Positions 41,429 to 51,937 of a stretch of DNA of 64,000 nt are shown in pieces. Under the pieces are notes generated by a model. The model saw only the letters and a list, made by a program, of their open reading frames with translations. It had not been told where the DNA came from and made no database searches. The position numbers and the translations under genes were made by a program. Origin of the DNA: Asparagopsis taxiformis (lineage: Eukaryota > Rhodophyta > Florideophyceae > Bonnemaisoniales > Bonnemaisoniaceae). The stretch's first letter is position 1, and every line of letters begins with the position of its first letter. The DNA is taken from positions 1-64,000 of the forward strand of contig JALQPE010001900.1 of NCBI GenBank assembly GCA_030407315.1, read 5' to 3'.

Positions 41429-43440
41429 GGGTCTTCTGCAAAACGAACCGAGTGGGGCGTGAGCTGCTCGCCGTCGTGCGCGTCGTATTCGCGCGTGCGT
41501 TCGCTTTCGCGCTCGCGCTCGCGTGCGCCCTCGTTTTCGCGCGTTCGCTCGTTACCGTCGACGCGCTGTCGCTCGCTCTCGTTCGCGTCGGCGTGCGCGG
41601 AGACTTCGAAGACCTGAACGTTGCGCTGCAGGTTCAGTTCTTCGGGCGTTAGGCGCGCGTGGCTATGCATTTCGCGAATCGCGGCCTGCTGCTCGGACGT
41701 GAGCAGTGGGCAATTCACCATCGGGTGCCCGAACTTCCTGCATAACAGGCATCGGAACGCTGCCGTGCGAGACGTGTCGGCCGGTGCCGTCTGCCTCACG
41801 CTAGGCGGTGGGTAAGTCGCGCGCGGTATGTGCGCCGTGTACGGCCTCGCGCGTTCGCGTTCCCGGTCGTCGGTATGCGCAGTGCGTCGTGAGCGGTCGG
41901 CGGGCGAGGCGTCGCGCGAGCGTGGCGTGCGGTAATTCGACGAAGGAGTGCCAAGCGAGGTCGGACTTCGCATGGGGCTCGGAGTCGAGAACTTCCGTTC
42001 GCGCGGAGCGTGCGGTGTCGCGGCGGAGGTTGAGACGTTTGGCGATGAGAAGCCTGATGGCGGGGTGTGCCCCACGGTCAGAGCTTGCATCATCGGTGTC
42101 TCGTCCTCGTCTACGTAGAGCGCAGGCGTTCGTCGCAGTAGCGGTCGCGCGCTCGTTGTCGGCGTCATCGCTCGGTGCGTGTCCCCGTGGCTCTGCGCCA
42201 TAGAGACTAGCTCTCGAAAGGTGTATCGCCGCGGGTCACGAGACAGCGCGTCCCGCACGAGGTGTTGCGCGTAGGGGCGTAGACCATCGACGAAAATAGA
42301 AACAAGCGTTCGCTCGCTAAACGCGTCGCCGCAGCGCAGCGCTCGTCGTCGTAATCGCGTAGCGAATTGCGTTTCGGTTTCCTTCGGGTCTTGCGTTTGT
42401 TGCGCCACGTCGCGGTACGCTTGCGCAACGTCGCCTTCGCGCGCGTAGGTTAGTAAGAGCCACTGAACGGCTTCCGCGTAGCACGTAATCGAATCGACGC
42501 CCGCGCGCGCTCCTCGGAACGTTCGTCCCACGTACGTTTGGAACGTGTCGCGCGCTTCGTCGGCCAGGAAATACTTGAGGATCGGAAGCGCTGCGCCTTC
42601 GGATACGCCGGTGTCGTCGCATGCGCTCTTGAAGTACTTCAGGAACGATAGTACCGCGATTCCGTCAGTGCCCGTGAAATTCTCTCCTTGCATCGAATGG
42701 CGCACCATCTTCGCGGTGTTAGCCAATTCGCTCGCGATTTCCCGATTAAACGCGCGGTCCGTATTTCGCAAGCGATACGTGCGGTACGAAAGCGCGCGCG
42801 TGAACAGCTCGTTCAACGGCTGGATCTCTACCAGCCCAGGGTGCGCGGGTCCGTCGTCGCTATTCGAGCGCGGGTGATCATCGAATGACAGGTCCTGGCG
42901 CGCCAGTTCCAGCCATCCTTCGGGATCCGCGTTACGCGCGTAGTTCGTCGGAGTCGCGCGCGCCGCGGTTCGCGTTCGGTTCTCGCGCGCAGCGACGTTC
43001 GCGCGTTCAATATTTTGCTCCTCACGGGAGTCCATCGTAGTGACGATTAGGTTGTGGACTTGCGCCCTCATCTGAGCGGTTAGTCCACGTGATTGGCCCT
43101 TGATAGCGCGGTCCACTGCAGCTCGTACTTCAGCCTGGAGCATGCATTGGAACGTAGGGTCGTCCACTACTTGTCGAACCAAGCTCGGGAGCGTTGCGGA
43201 CGGCGTAGCGTGCACATCAGAAACGCGGAACTCGGCTTCGCGCTTCGTTGCAGCGCCATCGTCGGACGTTTGCGCGTCGTCGTCGATGCTCGCGAGCGCT
43301 TGCGTCGGTAACGGCGGCCACGGAGAAGCGGTAGGATCAGGGATATGTGAAGCGACCAGGGCGTCGACTGCGTGCGTTTGCGACGCGACTGGCGGCGGTT
43401 CGGTCGGCGCGTTCGATCGCTCGCGCGTAGGGGGATCCAT
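41404..43440 (-). CDS. gag: Chromovirus Gag
   Basis: 678 residues. The middle (about 200-390) is a helical retrotransposon-Gag capsid-like region (A-V-Q-W-L-L-L-T-Y-A, R-D-V-A-Q-Q-T-Q-D-P-K-E-T-E, F-A-T-R-L-R-R-R-A). A Ser/Pro/Arg-rich linker follows, then one CCHC zinc knuckle at 564-577 (C-L-L-C-R-K-F-G-H-P-M-V-N-C), which binds RNA during particle assembly. The last 60 residues are a Glu/Arg-rich repeat (E-R-E-R-E-S-E-R). It ends 44 bases upstream of the first pol ATG, and the frame of pol overlaps its end. Confidence 0.93.
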   Translation of the reverse strand: MDPPTRERSNAPTEPPPVASQTHAVDALVASHIPDPTASPWPPLPTQALASIDDDAQTSDDGAATKREAEFRVSDVHATPSATLPSLVRQVVDDPTFQCMLQAEVRAAVDRAIKGQSRGLTAQMRAQVHNLIVTTMDSREEQNIERANVAARENRTRTAARATPTNYARNADPEGWLELARQDLSFDDHPRSNSDDGPAHPGLVEIQPLNELFTRALSYRTYRLRNTDRAFNREIASELANTAKMVRHSMQGENFTGTDGIAVLSFLKYFKSACDDTGVSEGAALPILKYFLADEARDTFQTYVGRTFRGARAGVDSITCYAEAVQWLLLTYAREGDVAQAYRDVAQQTQDPKETETQFATRLRRRALRCGDAFSERTLVSIFVDGLRPYAQHLVRDALSRDPRRYTFRELVSMAQSHGDTHRAMTPTTSARPLLRRTPALYVDEDETPMMQALTVGHTPPSGFSSPNVSTSAATPHAPRERKFSTPSPMRSPTSLGTPSSNYRTPRSRDASPADRSRRTAHTDDRERERARPYTAHIPRATYPPPSVRQTAPADTSRTAAFRCLLCRKFGHPMVNCPLLTSEQQAAIREMHSHARLTPEELNLQRNVQVFEVSAHADANESERQRVDGNERTRENEGARERERESERTREYDAHDGEQLTPHSVRFAEDPGNAYEEP

Positions 43441-44001
43441 CGGCGCGGTCGCGTTCGATCGTCGCCTAGGGAAAAGGGAAAAAGGGATGATGGGAAGGGA
43501 TAAAGGGGAATTCGGCGCGCGTCAAAATCTCGCGTCGGCGCGTCGAAAAATTGGCAAGTAAAAAGGGAAGCGCTTCCCGAAAATTGTCTGCGTATCGGGC
43601 GCGCGTGGTAAGGGTGAGGGGGACGAGTTCGCTCGCAGGAGGGCTTCTTCCTCGCTCGGAACGCGCAAAGACGGGTCTCGATCGTCCGCGAACCCAATAT
43701 TTTCGGCACCGCCGAACCCGCGTTAGGGTTGCGAACTAGCGCGCGCACGCGCTGCGTCTTCGATCGCGTCGTTCCGCGCTGCGAATCGCCGTAGTAGAGG
43801 TAGGGTAGTTATACAAACCAGAGAGGCTATAGCACCGCTTCCGGGATAGCGATACGCGCGCACGCGTCAATCGCCCTCGCTGTCGCGCACGACGAACGGA
43901 TAAAAGAAGAATTAGAGTAAGCGATAGGTTTGGCGTCCCGTGTTTCCCCAAGCGGAGTTTCTGTTCTTCGCTGAGTTCGCACGTCGGTTCGCGCAATTCT
44001 A
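43441..44001 (-). other. Chromovirus 5' untranslated leader
   Basis: About 560 bp between primer site and gag ATG. Probably holds packaging signals; nothing specific was recognised. Confidence 0.5.
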
Positions 44002-44014
44002 GGTCGAGAGACCA
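44002..44014 (-). other. Primer-binding site of the chromovirus
   Basis: Two bases inside the 5' LTR the minus strand reads TGGTCTCTCGACC, starting with the TGG that pairs with a tRNA CCA end. The tRNA was not identified. Confidence 0.6.
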
Positions 44015-44016
44015 GT

Positions 44017-44823
44017 TGTAGGACCAGCCGGGGTGGCGATCGCTAAGGGAGTTCTAGAATTGCAGCCGTGTCAGGGCGAGGTGAACCGTAACGCGCTCGT
44101 GAACTTGCGTTTCGCACGTCGCTCGGTCGCGGAGGCGATCGGGTGGTACAACGGCGGAACGCGCAGGGTCGATCGCAACACGGGATTCGCGGGCCGGCGC
44201 AAGCCGTGATCTCAGGGGGAGATCACCGAGTAAACTCGAGCTCGACACGATCCACGCAGGGGTCGTAAATCCCTGGCCTAGCGGTAGGCGACGCAACGCG
44301 CGGTCTCGCGGTGCGACGCAATTCGACAGTCGGTAAACGCGGCGCGCGCGCACGTATGTCGGCGATCGTGAGCAATCCGCACGCAACGTTGTAACGCAAT
44401 CGGTCCTCGCGACGCGCTCAACGCTTAACTCGTAGCTGCGAAAGTGCTGACTGTTTATTGGTAGGGTGCGAAGCCATGCGACCACTAATAGCTAACTTAC
44501 TTGGGACAGGCTGTCCTTGTGTGGCCGGCCGGCGGCGGCCGCACGCTCGCACGCAAAAAGGGAAATATTTGGGAAAAAGACTTTCGTCATAAAAAACCCA
44601 AAAAGGGGAAATAAAGGGAAATTCGCGGAAATCGCTACACGTGGCGCGGCTCGCGGTTTCGTGGCAACGTACGCGCGCACGCGCTCGCATTGACGCTCCG
44701 TGACACGTAATCAAGGCGCCACGCGTACGCTCGCTTACTAAACTAACTCAAACGGATGCTTGCGGACTAACGTAAACGCGCGCGCTCGCATCGGTTCCAT
44801 CGACCAACTTAAATTGCGCCACA
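44017..44823 (-). repeat. 5' LTR of the chromovirus
   Basis: 807 bp, apparently identical to 31104-31910. It is the 5' LTR because gag and pol read leftwards from it. Confidence 0.95.
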
Positions 44824-44828
44824 CCCTC
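44824..44828. other. Right target-site duplication CCCTC
   Basis: Partner of 31099-31103; removing one copy and the element restores the NB-ARC frame. Confidence 0.9.
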
Positions 44829-45926
44829 CATCTTTTGGACACCCGTGCAGACCGCATCCACCAGCTTGTACACACTGGCGTCGAGGTCCCACACGTCATC
44901 AAACATAAGTAGGAAGCGCTTGCAGGCGAGATGCTCGACTAGCATGTTCATCAATCTGAGGTGCTTATTGGGCTTGGCTGCGAGTCGGGTGAAGTCGGAA
45001 GAGAAATCTGGGAGTGTTTTGGCGACAACGTCTTCCAGCTCATCTAGCACCGTTTGCACAGTGGCGTCATGACCGAGTTGTACAAACCACACACCATCGC
45101 GGAACTTGGCCCACACATCTTCATGTCTACCGAGGGCGCGCAGCATGGTTGTTTTGCCTACGCCACCCATGCCAACCACCGCAATGGCGTTCTGGTTTGG
45201 GTCTTCGGATAGAACAGCTGTCTTGACTTTGCTTTCTGGGGTGCGCGAGTTTCGGGAGAAGTCGACGACCTGGCGGGTATTGGGGGGAACATAAAAGGCG
45301 GGTGGCTGGGGGATGCGGGCTGGATGTTGGTGGGACAATACGGGAGAAATGTGCGGCTGCTGGAGATGGGGATGAACGGAGGACGAGGGCATGGGTGCAG
45401 TAGAGGGCGGTTGGTTGGATGGGGGAGTATGGGTATTCATGATGGTGGGAGATAGGTTGGAAGTGGGGTTCTTATTGCTGTCAACGTGAGGAAGAGAGCA
45501 AGTAGGTGGGGGAGGTGATTGGAGTGGGGACGGATGTGAGGACGAGGAGGTGGTCAGTGATTCAGAGGAAGCAAGTGATGTAGGTGATGCGACGGGAGGT
45601 TCGGCGAGGGATTGAAATATCGGGTAGTTGGAGTGGGATAGATTGAGGGGGTTACTGACGTGAAGATGTGCTAGAGACAGAGACAGGATTGGAGTTGGAG
45701 CGGTTAGATCGGGCGTAGCTATGAAATATCTCATTACATGTTTGCAGAAGTATTTGCACTGCAACATTCTCAACATTGCTACCGAGATGAGAAAGTTAGA
45801 TTGCACAATTTTTATGCACTCTCCACGATTGCATGGCGTGATCTCCACTCTCCCATATTGCTCAACAGGCAAAATAATTTCACATGCCACTAGTTCCGTG
45901 TAGATATAAATACAGCTCTTAGACAA
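44824..45926 (-). CDS. NB-ARC ATPase gene, N-terminal part, split by the chromovirus
   Basis: The open frame starts at 45926, but the first well-supported region is a Pro/Ser-rich linker; the in-frame ATG at 45438-45440 (M-N-T-H-T-P-P) is another possible start. Counting from 45926, the P-loop G-M-G-G-V-G-K-T-T is at 252-260, RNBS-A-like F-R-D-G-V-W-F-V-Q-L near 275-284, and Walker B K-R-F-L-L-M-F-D-D-V-W-D at 335-346, all intact. At residue 368 the chromovirus LTR begins; the frame continues in 30926-31103. NB-ARC ATPases are nucleotide-dependent switches of the STAND class, used in immunity and cell death in plants, animals and fungi. The role here is unknown. It resembles the decayed copy at 3638-7011 and probably belongs to the same family. 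The ATPase is now cut, so a full protein cannot be made from this allele. Confidence 0.8.
45905..45912 (+). promoter_or_regulatory. TATA-box-like site upstream of the copia gag
   Basis: TATAAATA, 137 bp before the gag ATG, probably within the 5' LTR of the copia element. The limits of that LTR were not resolved. Confidence 0.4.
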
Positions 45927-46048
45927 CTAGTACATAGAAAACAACAACAAACCCTGCTCTCCTTTATTGTTCTTATTTAAAGGAAAAGAGATCCCAGGTT
46001 CGTTCTCAGTCACCGTTTTACACTAACACCACCCATTCTTACAAAGTT

Positions 46049-47248
46049 ATGGGCCCAGATCTACCAAGTCGTCCCCGATTTTCATGGGACGCTAAAACAG
46101 TTCCGTGGACGGACGGAAAGGGTGATCAAGAGGAGTATGCCAACTCTGTTGCATTATGGCGTGCTTTTCACGACAAACTTCCTGAAAACCACAGCAGCAA
46201 GATACCCAAAGACCTACAGGGAATCATGCTGCAGTCTCAGCTCTTTGGTCGAGCACGCGACATTATCAAGCTCATTGATACCAATTTGATCCAGTCTTCT
46301 GAAGGTGTTGATGCAATTGTAAATGCTTTACACAAGCGTGATCCCCTAGCGGTTGTCAGTGAAATATACCACGATTTTAACAGTTTAATGAACACTCGAC
46401 GTGGACCGAGTGAAACGTTCAAGAACTTTGAGTCTCGTTTTGAGGCTAAAGTATCGAAGTTCAACTCTCAATCGACACTATGTCAGCTCCCAGATGCACT
46501 TGTATCCTTTATGCTGCTTACCAATTCTAATGTTGATAACAGTCAACGAATTTCCATACTGGCTGCTTCTGCTCCTCGCGATTTCAAGTCAACCAACAAG
46601 TCTACTACAGATGACTTCCTTTCAGCTGTATCGTACTCTTCAATTGCTTCAGTTCTAAGGCAATGTGATGCATCCGGCCACACTGATACTCGCCATACCA
46701 ACTCCTTTTCTGCACATCAAACAGCAAAGCGATCATTTGGTACAAAGAAAATCCGCAGAAAGCTTAACCCTGTTCAGCTTGCTGATCTTAAATCACGCTG
46801 CAAGTGTAATCTCTGTTCCAAATACGGTCATTGGGCATCAGATCACAACCCTGATGGTTCATTGAAGCCTGGAATACCTTCCAATAGTGAGCCGAACTCA
46901 AATTTCAAAACGGAAACTACTGGCGGATCAGACCAAAAGAAATCAGTCACATTTCATATGGCTTTGTTACAAACCAATGAAGAAGTTTTCACTGGTTCTA
47001 TTGGTCCATTATTGGATGATGGAGCACCGTATAGTGGAATGGGACTACGGGAATTCCATATGCTTCAACCATTACTACTCCCAGATTGGTCTGGAAATTT
47101 TGATACACTTCCAGCAACTATTGCGGATCGGCCTTTCTGGCAATACGGGTCTGGTGCACACTCGAGTGATGTTCGCAACACTACGGTGTTGAAAAGGGGG
47201 CCTCAGACAGTACTGCGAGACAGTGATTTTTACTGTCTGAGACAGTAA
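46049..47248 (+). CDS. Copia-like Gag and start of protease, cut by a CACTA-ended element
   Basis: Element-derived coding runs from the ATG at 46049 to 47178; the remaining codons to 47248 are read from the inserted element. Residues 1-230 are a Gag-like helical region. A zinc knuckle (C253-X2-C256-X4-H261-X4-H266, the last ligand being His instead of Cys) follows a basic stretch. A retropepsin-like L-L-D-D-G-A-P-Y-S-G lies at 321-330. After residue 376 the CACTA-type terminus begins. The frame resumes at 61844 without loss: the AA at 47177-47178 is duplicated at 61844-61845, and using it once gives an uninterrupted reading frame. Gag packs the RNA genome into particles and the protease cleaves the polyprotein. 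Confidence 0.85.
   Translation: MGPDLPSRPRFSWDAKTVPWTDGKGDQEEYANSVALWRAFHDKLPENHSSKIPKDLQGIMLQSQLFGRARDIIKLIDTNLIQSSEGVDAIVNALHKRDPLAVVSEIYHDFNSLMNTRRGPSETFKNFESRFEAKVSKFNSQSTLCQLPDALVSFMLLTNSNVDNSQRISILAASAPRDFKSTNKSTTDDFLSAVSYSSIASVLRQCDASGHTDTRHTNSFSAHQTAKRSFGTKKIRRKLNPVQLADLKSRCKCNLCSKYGHWASDHNPDGSLKPGIPSNSEPNSNFKTETTGGSDQKKSVTFHMALLQTNEEVFTGSIGPLLDDGAPYSGMGLREFHMLQPLLLPDWSGNFDTLPATIADRPFWQYGSGAHSSDVRNTTVLKRGPQTVLRDSDFYCLRQ
47177..47178. other. Left AA target duplication of the CACTA-ended element
   Basis: Pairs with 61844-61845. Counting it once keeps the copia frame (codon AAG across the joint). Confidence 0.75.
47179..47191 (+). repeat. Left terminal inverted repeat of the CACTA-ended element
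   Basis: CACTACGGTGTTG, exact inverse of 61831-61843, directly after the AA duplication. Confidence 0.9.
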
Positions 47249-47440
47249 AAATCACTATGCGGCAAATGAAAATTAATGCCACACTTGGAGACAGTGATTT
47301 GCACTGTCTGGCAGACAGTACGGAACACTGTCTGCAGACAGTAAAAAACACTGTCTCACAGTACTGTCTGAGGCAGTGAATGGAGACAGTAAAAATTAAT
47401 GATTTATTCAATAGCTGGATATGATGTAATTTACTGTACT
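47200..47440. repeat. Left subterminal GACAGT repeats
   Basis: Many GACAGT and ACTGTC motifs, often as inverted pairs such as TACTGTCTGAGACAGTA. Likely transposase-binding region by analogy with EnSpm/CACTA elements. Confidence 0.7.
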
Positions 47441-47539
47441 GGGCAGTGTTGGCGGATAGTGTTTTGTATTGGCCAAGGCAACATGGCCGGATAGTGAAAT
47501 ACGCTGCCTGGGACAATAGATGGAACCAACACGGTGCAC

Positions 47540-47885
47540 TGTCCTGGGCAGTACCTGGAGACAGTGATTTTCACTGTCCTGGGCAGTACCTGGAGACAGT
47601 ACTTTGTGCTGCCCTGGGCAGTACCTGTAGACAGTACTTTGTGCTGCCCTGGGCAGTACCTGTAGACAGTATTTCGTGCTGCCCTGGGCAGCACCTGTAG
47701 ACAGTACTTTGTGCTGCCCTGGGCAGCACCTGTAGACAGTACTTTGTGCTGCCCTGGGCAGCACCTGGAGATAGTACTTTGTGCTGTCCTGGGCAGCACC
47801 TGGAGACAGTATTTCGTGCTGCCCTGGGCAGCACCTGGAGACAGTATTTCGTGCTGCCCTGGGCAGCACCTGGAGACAGTAAAAG
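47540..47885. repeat. 35-bp minisatellite, about ten copies
   Basis: Unit with GACAGTACTTTGTGCTGCCC and GGGCAG; starts at 47581, 47616, 47651 and on, a period of 35 bp. It is built from the subterminal motif and contains CTGCCCTGGGCAG palindromes. Frames on both strands are open through it but low in complexity. Confidence 0.85.
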
Positions 47886-47889
47886 TAGT

Positions 47890-49760
47890 GTCCTGATATA
47901 GTAAAATTCGGTGTCTGGGAGTGGTGGATGAGATGGAGCGTCACGCTGTCGTGGGCATCTTTCTGGGGTAGAGGAAGGCAGTTCTAGCGCTATGAGGATG
48001 GGGCATGGACGGTATTCATATGGGAATGGACAGAATAGTACGGCTAGGAATTTTTATTTCGTAGTGACTATGAGCTAGCGAGAGGTATACGCGGTAGGAT
48101 AGGTAGCAATCTAAGAGGGTGCGATATGGGAAGCTTCACTCTGGATTTGTTTATTTGCGCAGGCTACATTGAGAATAAACAATCCCTATGTTAAAAATGC
48201 TACTACAACTAACACTATTCCGACGAGTAAAACTAAAACTACTAGAAAAGTCTAGAAATCTATCAACTGATTGAGCTGCATGAATAAGCTAGGAAATGAA
48301 GAGAAGAAGAAAAAATGATGTATAGAAAGGAAACAAGTTAGTGACGTTGAATTGGAGAGGGAAATTGATGGTGATTAGGAGACTAACGTACCTTAACAAA
48401 TACCATTGCATCCCAAATTGAGATATGTACTCACAGGCAGAAAAGAAAATTAGTGGAGAAGTGGTAAGAGAGAAAGATAAATGAAAGTAGAAGTGGAACA
48501 CTCACCGACTGGAAACCTGAGAAAGAGAAAACGAATAGAAAACTGGGTTAGTGGCGTGAGTTGTGGAAACGTACCATCATGGTTCATATCCGTCGGAGAC
48601 AAAGCAACAACTTTGGCCTTGGAAGCCGTATTGATGATCTAAAACTTACGCTTTGGAAGCAGTTTAGATGATCTATACGGCTTCCACGGCCAGGGTTGTT
48701 GCTTTGTTTCCGACGGATATGAAGATGGAAACAGGGATTTCCAGAATCTTTCGTTTAAGTAGTACTCTACGGGCGGAAATGACGTGTAGGAGAAAAATAG
48801 AGGGATGAGTTTGAAACGGAGCGGTGCGATGGGAGGCCCAGAAAAACGATACCTAGGCTGCGAATTACGCTTGGAAGCACATGATCTGGCAGAGGAGGCG
48901 CACATTATCGTATCTTCTACCGCCTTTTATTGTCTAGAATGACGTCATCACTACAGAAATATAGGAAAAACACTAGCATATGGGGCCTACAGGACAGGCG
49001 GAGGTGAAGAGTAAGAAAAATGGCGCACTTTCCTGGACGAGGAGTCCGCGCTTCCAGTGATGATTTGGATGGTATATATCGATAACGTCATTGTATGCTC
49101 CGAGTACACTTGGCAGGCAGTCAAAGCGGGCCACGTGGATGGTGGCGGTTAGGAAACAGCAGTGTCGAAGAATTTTTATAATTTTCATGTTTCAAGCGAG
49201 CAGTGAGTCTGCATTGCAATATATAAATGTATCCTAATTTAAGATATCACACCGAGTACGATTCAACGAGACATCGTGTTTTCACCTTGTGAATAGGGCC
49301 GAGAATATGGTAGAGTATACGAGTAGGAACTACGTGCATGAGAAAATCAGATTCAGTATTAGTGCTTAGAGCATCACTGCGTAACAAACGGAAGTGGATA
49401 CGTCTTGGCCAGGATGGTGTTTAGGGAATGCGATACAAGATAGCAAAACGATATTGAGTAGGTCGAGCCCGGATGAAATAGCAATCATTGTGCATAAAGT
49501 AATGAGCATAGGAAAAATCATTGTGGTGAAACAGTTCATTGGATCGAATGAAAGCCAGGAAAGGTTTCTTAATGGTTGAATTTAGTGGCGGAGAAATATA
49601 ATTCTGCGCTATAGCGGAGAAGTAGCGGAGAAGAGTAAATCTCCTTCAGCAAGCGAGACATGCATCAATATTGCCCAGTATAGTTCGTCTGAAGTGCAAG
49701 TTGAACCTCGCAAAGTGAATATCAGAGGTCGTTGGCTAGTGGTTGAAGAAGTCTGCAACG
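47890..49760. other. Region without recognised gene in the CACTA-ended element
   Basis: Apart from the inverted repeat at 48583-48723, I see no gene or motif that I can support here. Short frames on both strands lack recognisable domains. Confidence 0.5.
48583..48723. repeat. Inverted repeat with 63-bp arms
   Basis: Left arm begins TTCATATCCGTCGGAGACAA, right arm ends with its complement with a few mismatches; the loop is about 14 bp (TACGCTTTGGAAGC). Could form a long hairpin RNA if transcribed. Confidence 0.8.
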
Positions 49761-51937
49761 ATGGAGCAATTCTTGAAAACGGATTTGGCTGCAGAAAACT
49801 ATTCCGAACAGGCCAGAGTTCGTGCAGTTCTCTTCGACGGAGAATCTGGCTGGGTGTATGGTGAAATTGTTGTTCAACGGATCGTTTAGGGGTGCTCCGG
49901 ACGTCCAAAATTGTGTCAACCTCGAGATGACGGCGTACTACACTTGTAGCCGTTGGTGGGCCGGGCTGAAACCGAACTCGGTTGGTACCATTGGGCAGGA
50001 ATGGATTGCTGGTTTGTTGGAAATCTTCGGGTACGTGAAGGAGGTGGCCGAGTATTGGAACGTTTCGGATGTGTTGAGGATGCTGGATGGCTCCATTTCC
50101 AGCGTGGGTGACCCGAGCAAGAGCTTCGACATTCACTCACGCGTTGTCGAAGTTTTTGCGCCGATGGTGCCCAAGAAGGGGTTCTGAGCGGACTTACATC
50201 CCAGGGAAGGCCCTCCAGATGGCTCCAAGTTTGAGAACATCTTTCCCAAACGGAAGTCTGTGTTTTGAAAGGACGCCAGGAAAATGCTCCTGCGCGTAAC
50301 TGGCTACCGCGACATGTAAATGCGGAAACAATTTTACGTGGTGGACCCACACATCCCACATGCTGCGCTCCCAGTCACATGTGGTCATGATTCCGCCAAC
50401 CCTTCCCCTTCCATTTCCCTGACCATCCCTTCATCCTCCATTCCTTTGCCTTTGAAGAATCCAATTTAGGTAGTACCACCTCAATTAGATTCTTCCAGCT
50501 ATTCCGAGGCTGCCTCTGTTTCTGCCACTACCCCTGTCGTGTCTGCATCGTCCGGAGTGGAAACTTCTGGGAAAGTGATGCCCAAAAGGAGTACCTGCCT
50601 GAAAGAGAGTCGTTCCGGTCGTGGTGGAACAGCGACGGCGGGTGGTGCGAGCCCTGTTCAGGTCGTCGAGCTGGAGAGCGCACCCAAGGATGCGGGTAAA
50701 AGCTCCATCCTTGGGAAGCGCAACTGGGAAACCGCTTCTGCGACGCCCGAGCCCTCTACCAAATTTGGTACTTTTAAAAGAGGAAGCTCAGTGAGACTTC
50801 ATCAAAGTCGTCGTCAAAGAAATCCAAGTCGGCTTCCAGAGGACGTTCTCGGGAGCCGATTCTCCAGTTCGACGACGCCCATGAAAATCCTATTCCCGAC
50901 AGTATCGTCGATGAGAATGTGGCCGCCGTTCTCCCCAGCGCAATTGCGTCTGGTAGCCCGATGAAGTACTACATGGAAATTACGACGGTAGAGACGGTGC
51001 GGGCGGAAATAAAGGCGGCAGCATTCCTGGCAGCTGCATCGCCAGGTGCTGAGGACTCGGTGGTGGAATAGTACTTTGCGGTGAAGCGGCGTTGCTGGAC
51101 AACATGGGGGTGGTTGTTGTGGAAGGCCTCTTGCAGTCGTCCACGGCTGGTAGCGCGACGCATGACCTCTTCAGTCACTTTTCTCGACAGTTCCAGCTGG
51201 TTGAGGAGGTTGAAAAGCCACAGAAACCCTCCCAGCAGTCTGATTCTGATTATGAAGACAGGAAACCACAGGACGAGCCCCCAGATTTCGCCAAGCCCGG
51301 TTTTGATCCTTCGCCGTGGCATTTCATCCACAACGTGGGTGCTGCGAAGGACCGCATAGATGGTGGTCGTGGGCGACTCCCCCTGCCGCGGTGTGAATTG
51401 TGCGACAAGCTGGAGGAGGGGAATTTGGATATGTACAGGAACAAGTTGGTGGCAGAGCTTGCTCTTGGTGTTTGTGCGGATTTCTTGAAGTTGGGAATGG
51501 AGGGTGAGGATCCTGTCTTTTTCCCGAAGACAGGATTACGGCTGCTTCTTAAAACAGATGGGGCTGCGGACCAGGATGGGCACACGGACTTCTGAGTATC
51601 CCAATTTTGAGGAGTCGGACCTACCCAATCCCCATCCTATTTCATGATGTCGAGCGGATCCGATGGGTTCTTTATAGTAGCTGCACCTTATAGTCATGTA
51701 TGCCTGGTCCATACGGACGCCGACATGTGGAAGGTTCCCGTTAACCACTTTTATGTGCCACCCTATTCCGTCTTAGTTGATCGCGGTGACCTTTACCATT
51801 ACGGGGTCGGCTTCAGGTGAGGAGATCTTCCTGTGGGAGCAGAATTTAGTCTATGGTCTGCCCACGCGCGGCCACATCTACTTGAAGACTGAGAAGGACG
51901 TCCTCACGGACCACATCCACACCGTCGAATATTAAAA
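49761..51937 (+). pseudogene. Decayed gene with 2-oxoglutarate-oxygenase-like C-terminus
   Basis: A series of plus-strand coding-like pieces in changing frames. 49761-50187 includes A-Y-Y-T-C-S-R-W-W-A-G-L and D-G-S-I-S-S-V-G-D. About 50540-51060 is Ser/Lys-rich, then an Ala-rich helix. 51092-51595 contains H-F-I-H-N-V-G and ends D-Q-D-G-H-T-D-F. Further pieces to 51937 give F-F-I-V-A-A-P-Y-S-H, V-P-P-Y-S-V-L-V-D-R-G-D-L-Y-H-Y-G-V-G and E-E-I-F-L-W-E-Q-N-L-V-Y-G. An H-x-D followed about 70 residues later by a G-D-L-x-H-x-G stretch fits the metal-binding facial triad of double-stranded beta-helix Fe(II) dioxygenases, but the match is by eye. Frame breaks at about 49887, 51070, 51595 and 51817 and several stops indicate a pseudogene unless introns are present. 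Confidence 0.35.

Larger units (their letters stand above)
31104..44823 (-). mobile_element. Intact Ty3/gypsy chromovirus with an antisense ORF
   Basis: LTR to LTR length is 13,720 bp. The LTRs, 807 bp each, begin TG and end CA. Target duplication CCCTC at 31099-31103 and 44824-44828. On the minus strand the order is LTR, primer site, gag, pol, repeats, an ORF on the opposite strand, purine tract, LTR. All open frames needed are intact. The element is rich in CG dinucleotides and much higher in GC than the flanking DNA. It lies in an NB-ARC gene. Confidence 0.95.

Noticed and set aside
45760..45780. Sequence TGCAACATTCTCAACA resembling a copia LTR end
   Set aside because: No second copy or matching start was found in the window, so the limits of the copia 5' LTR could not be supported.
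47408..47944. 178-codon frame with repeated C-P-G-Q-H-K-V-L-S
   Set aside because: Translation of the 35-bp minisatellite, also open on the other strand; not a gene.
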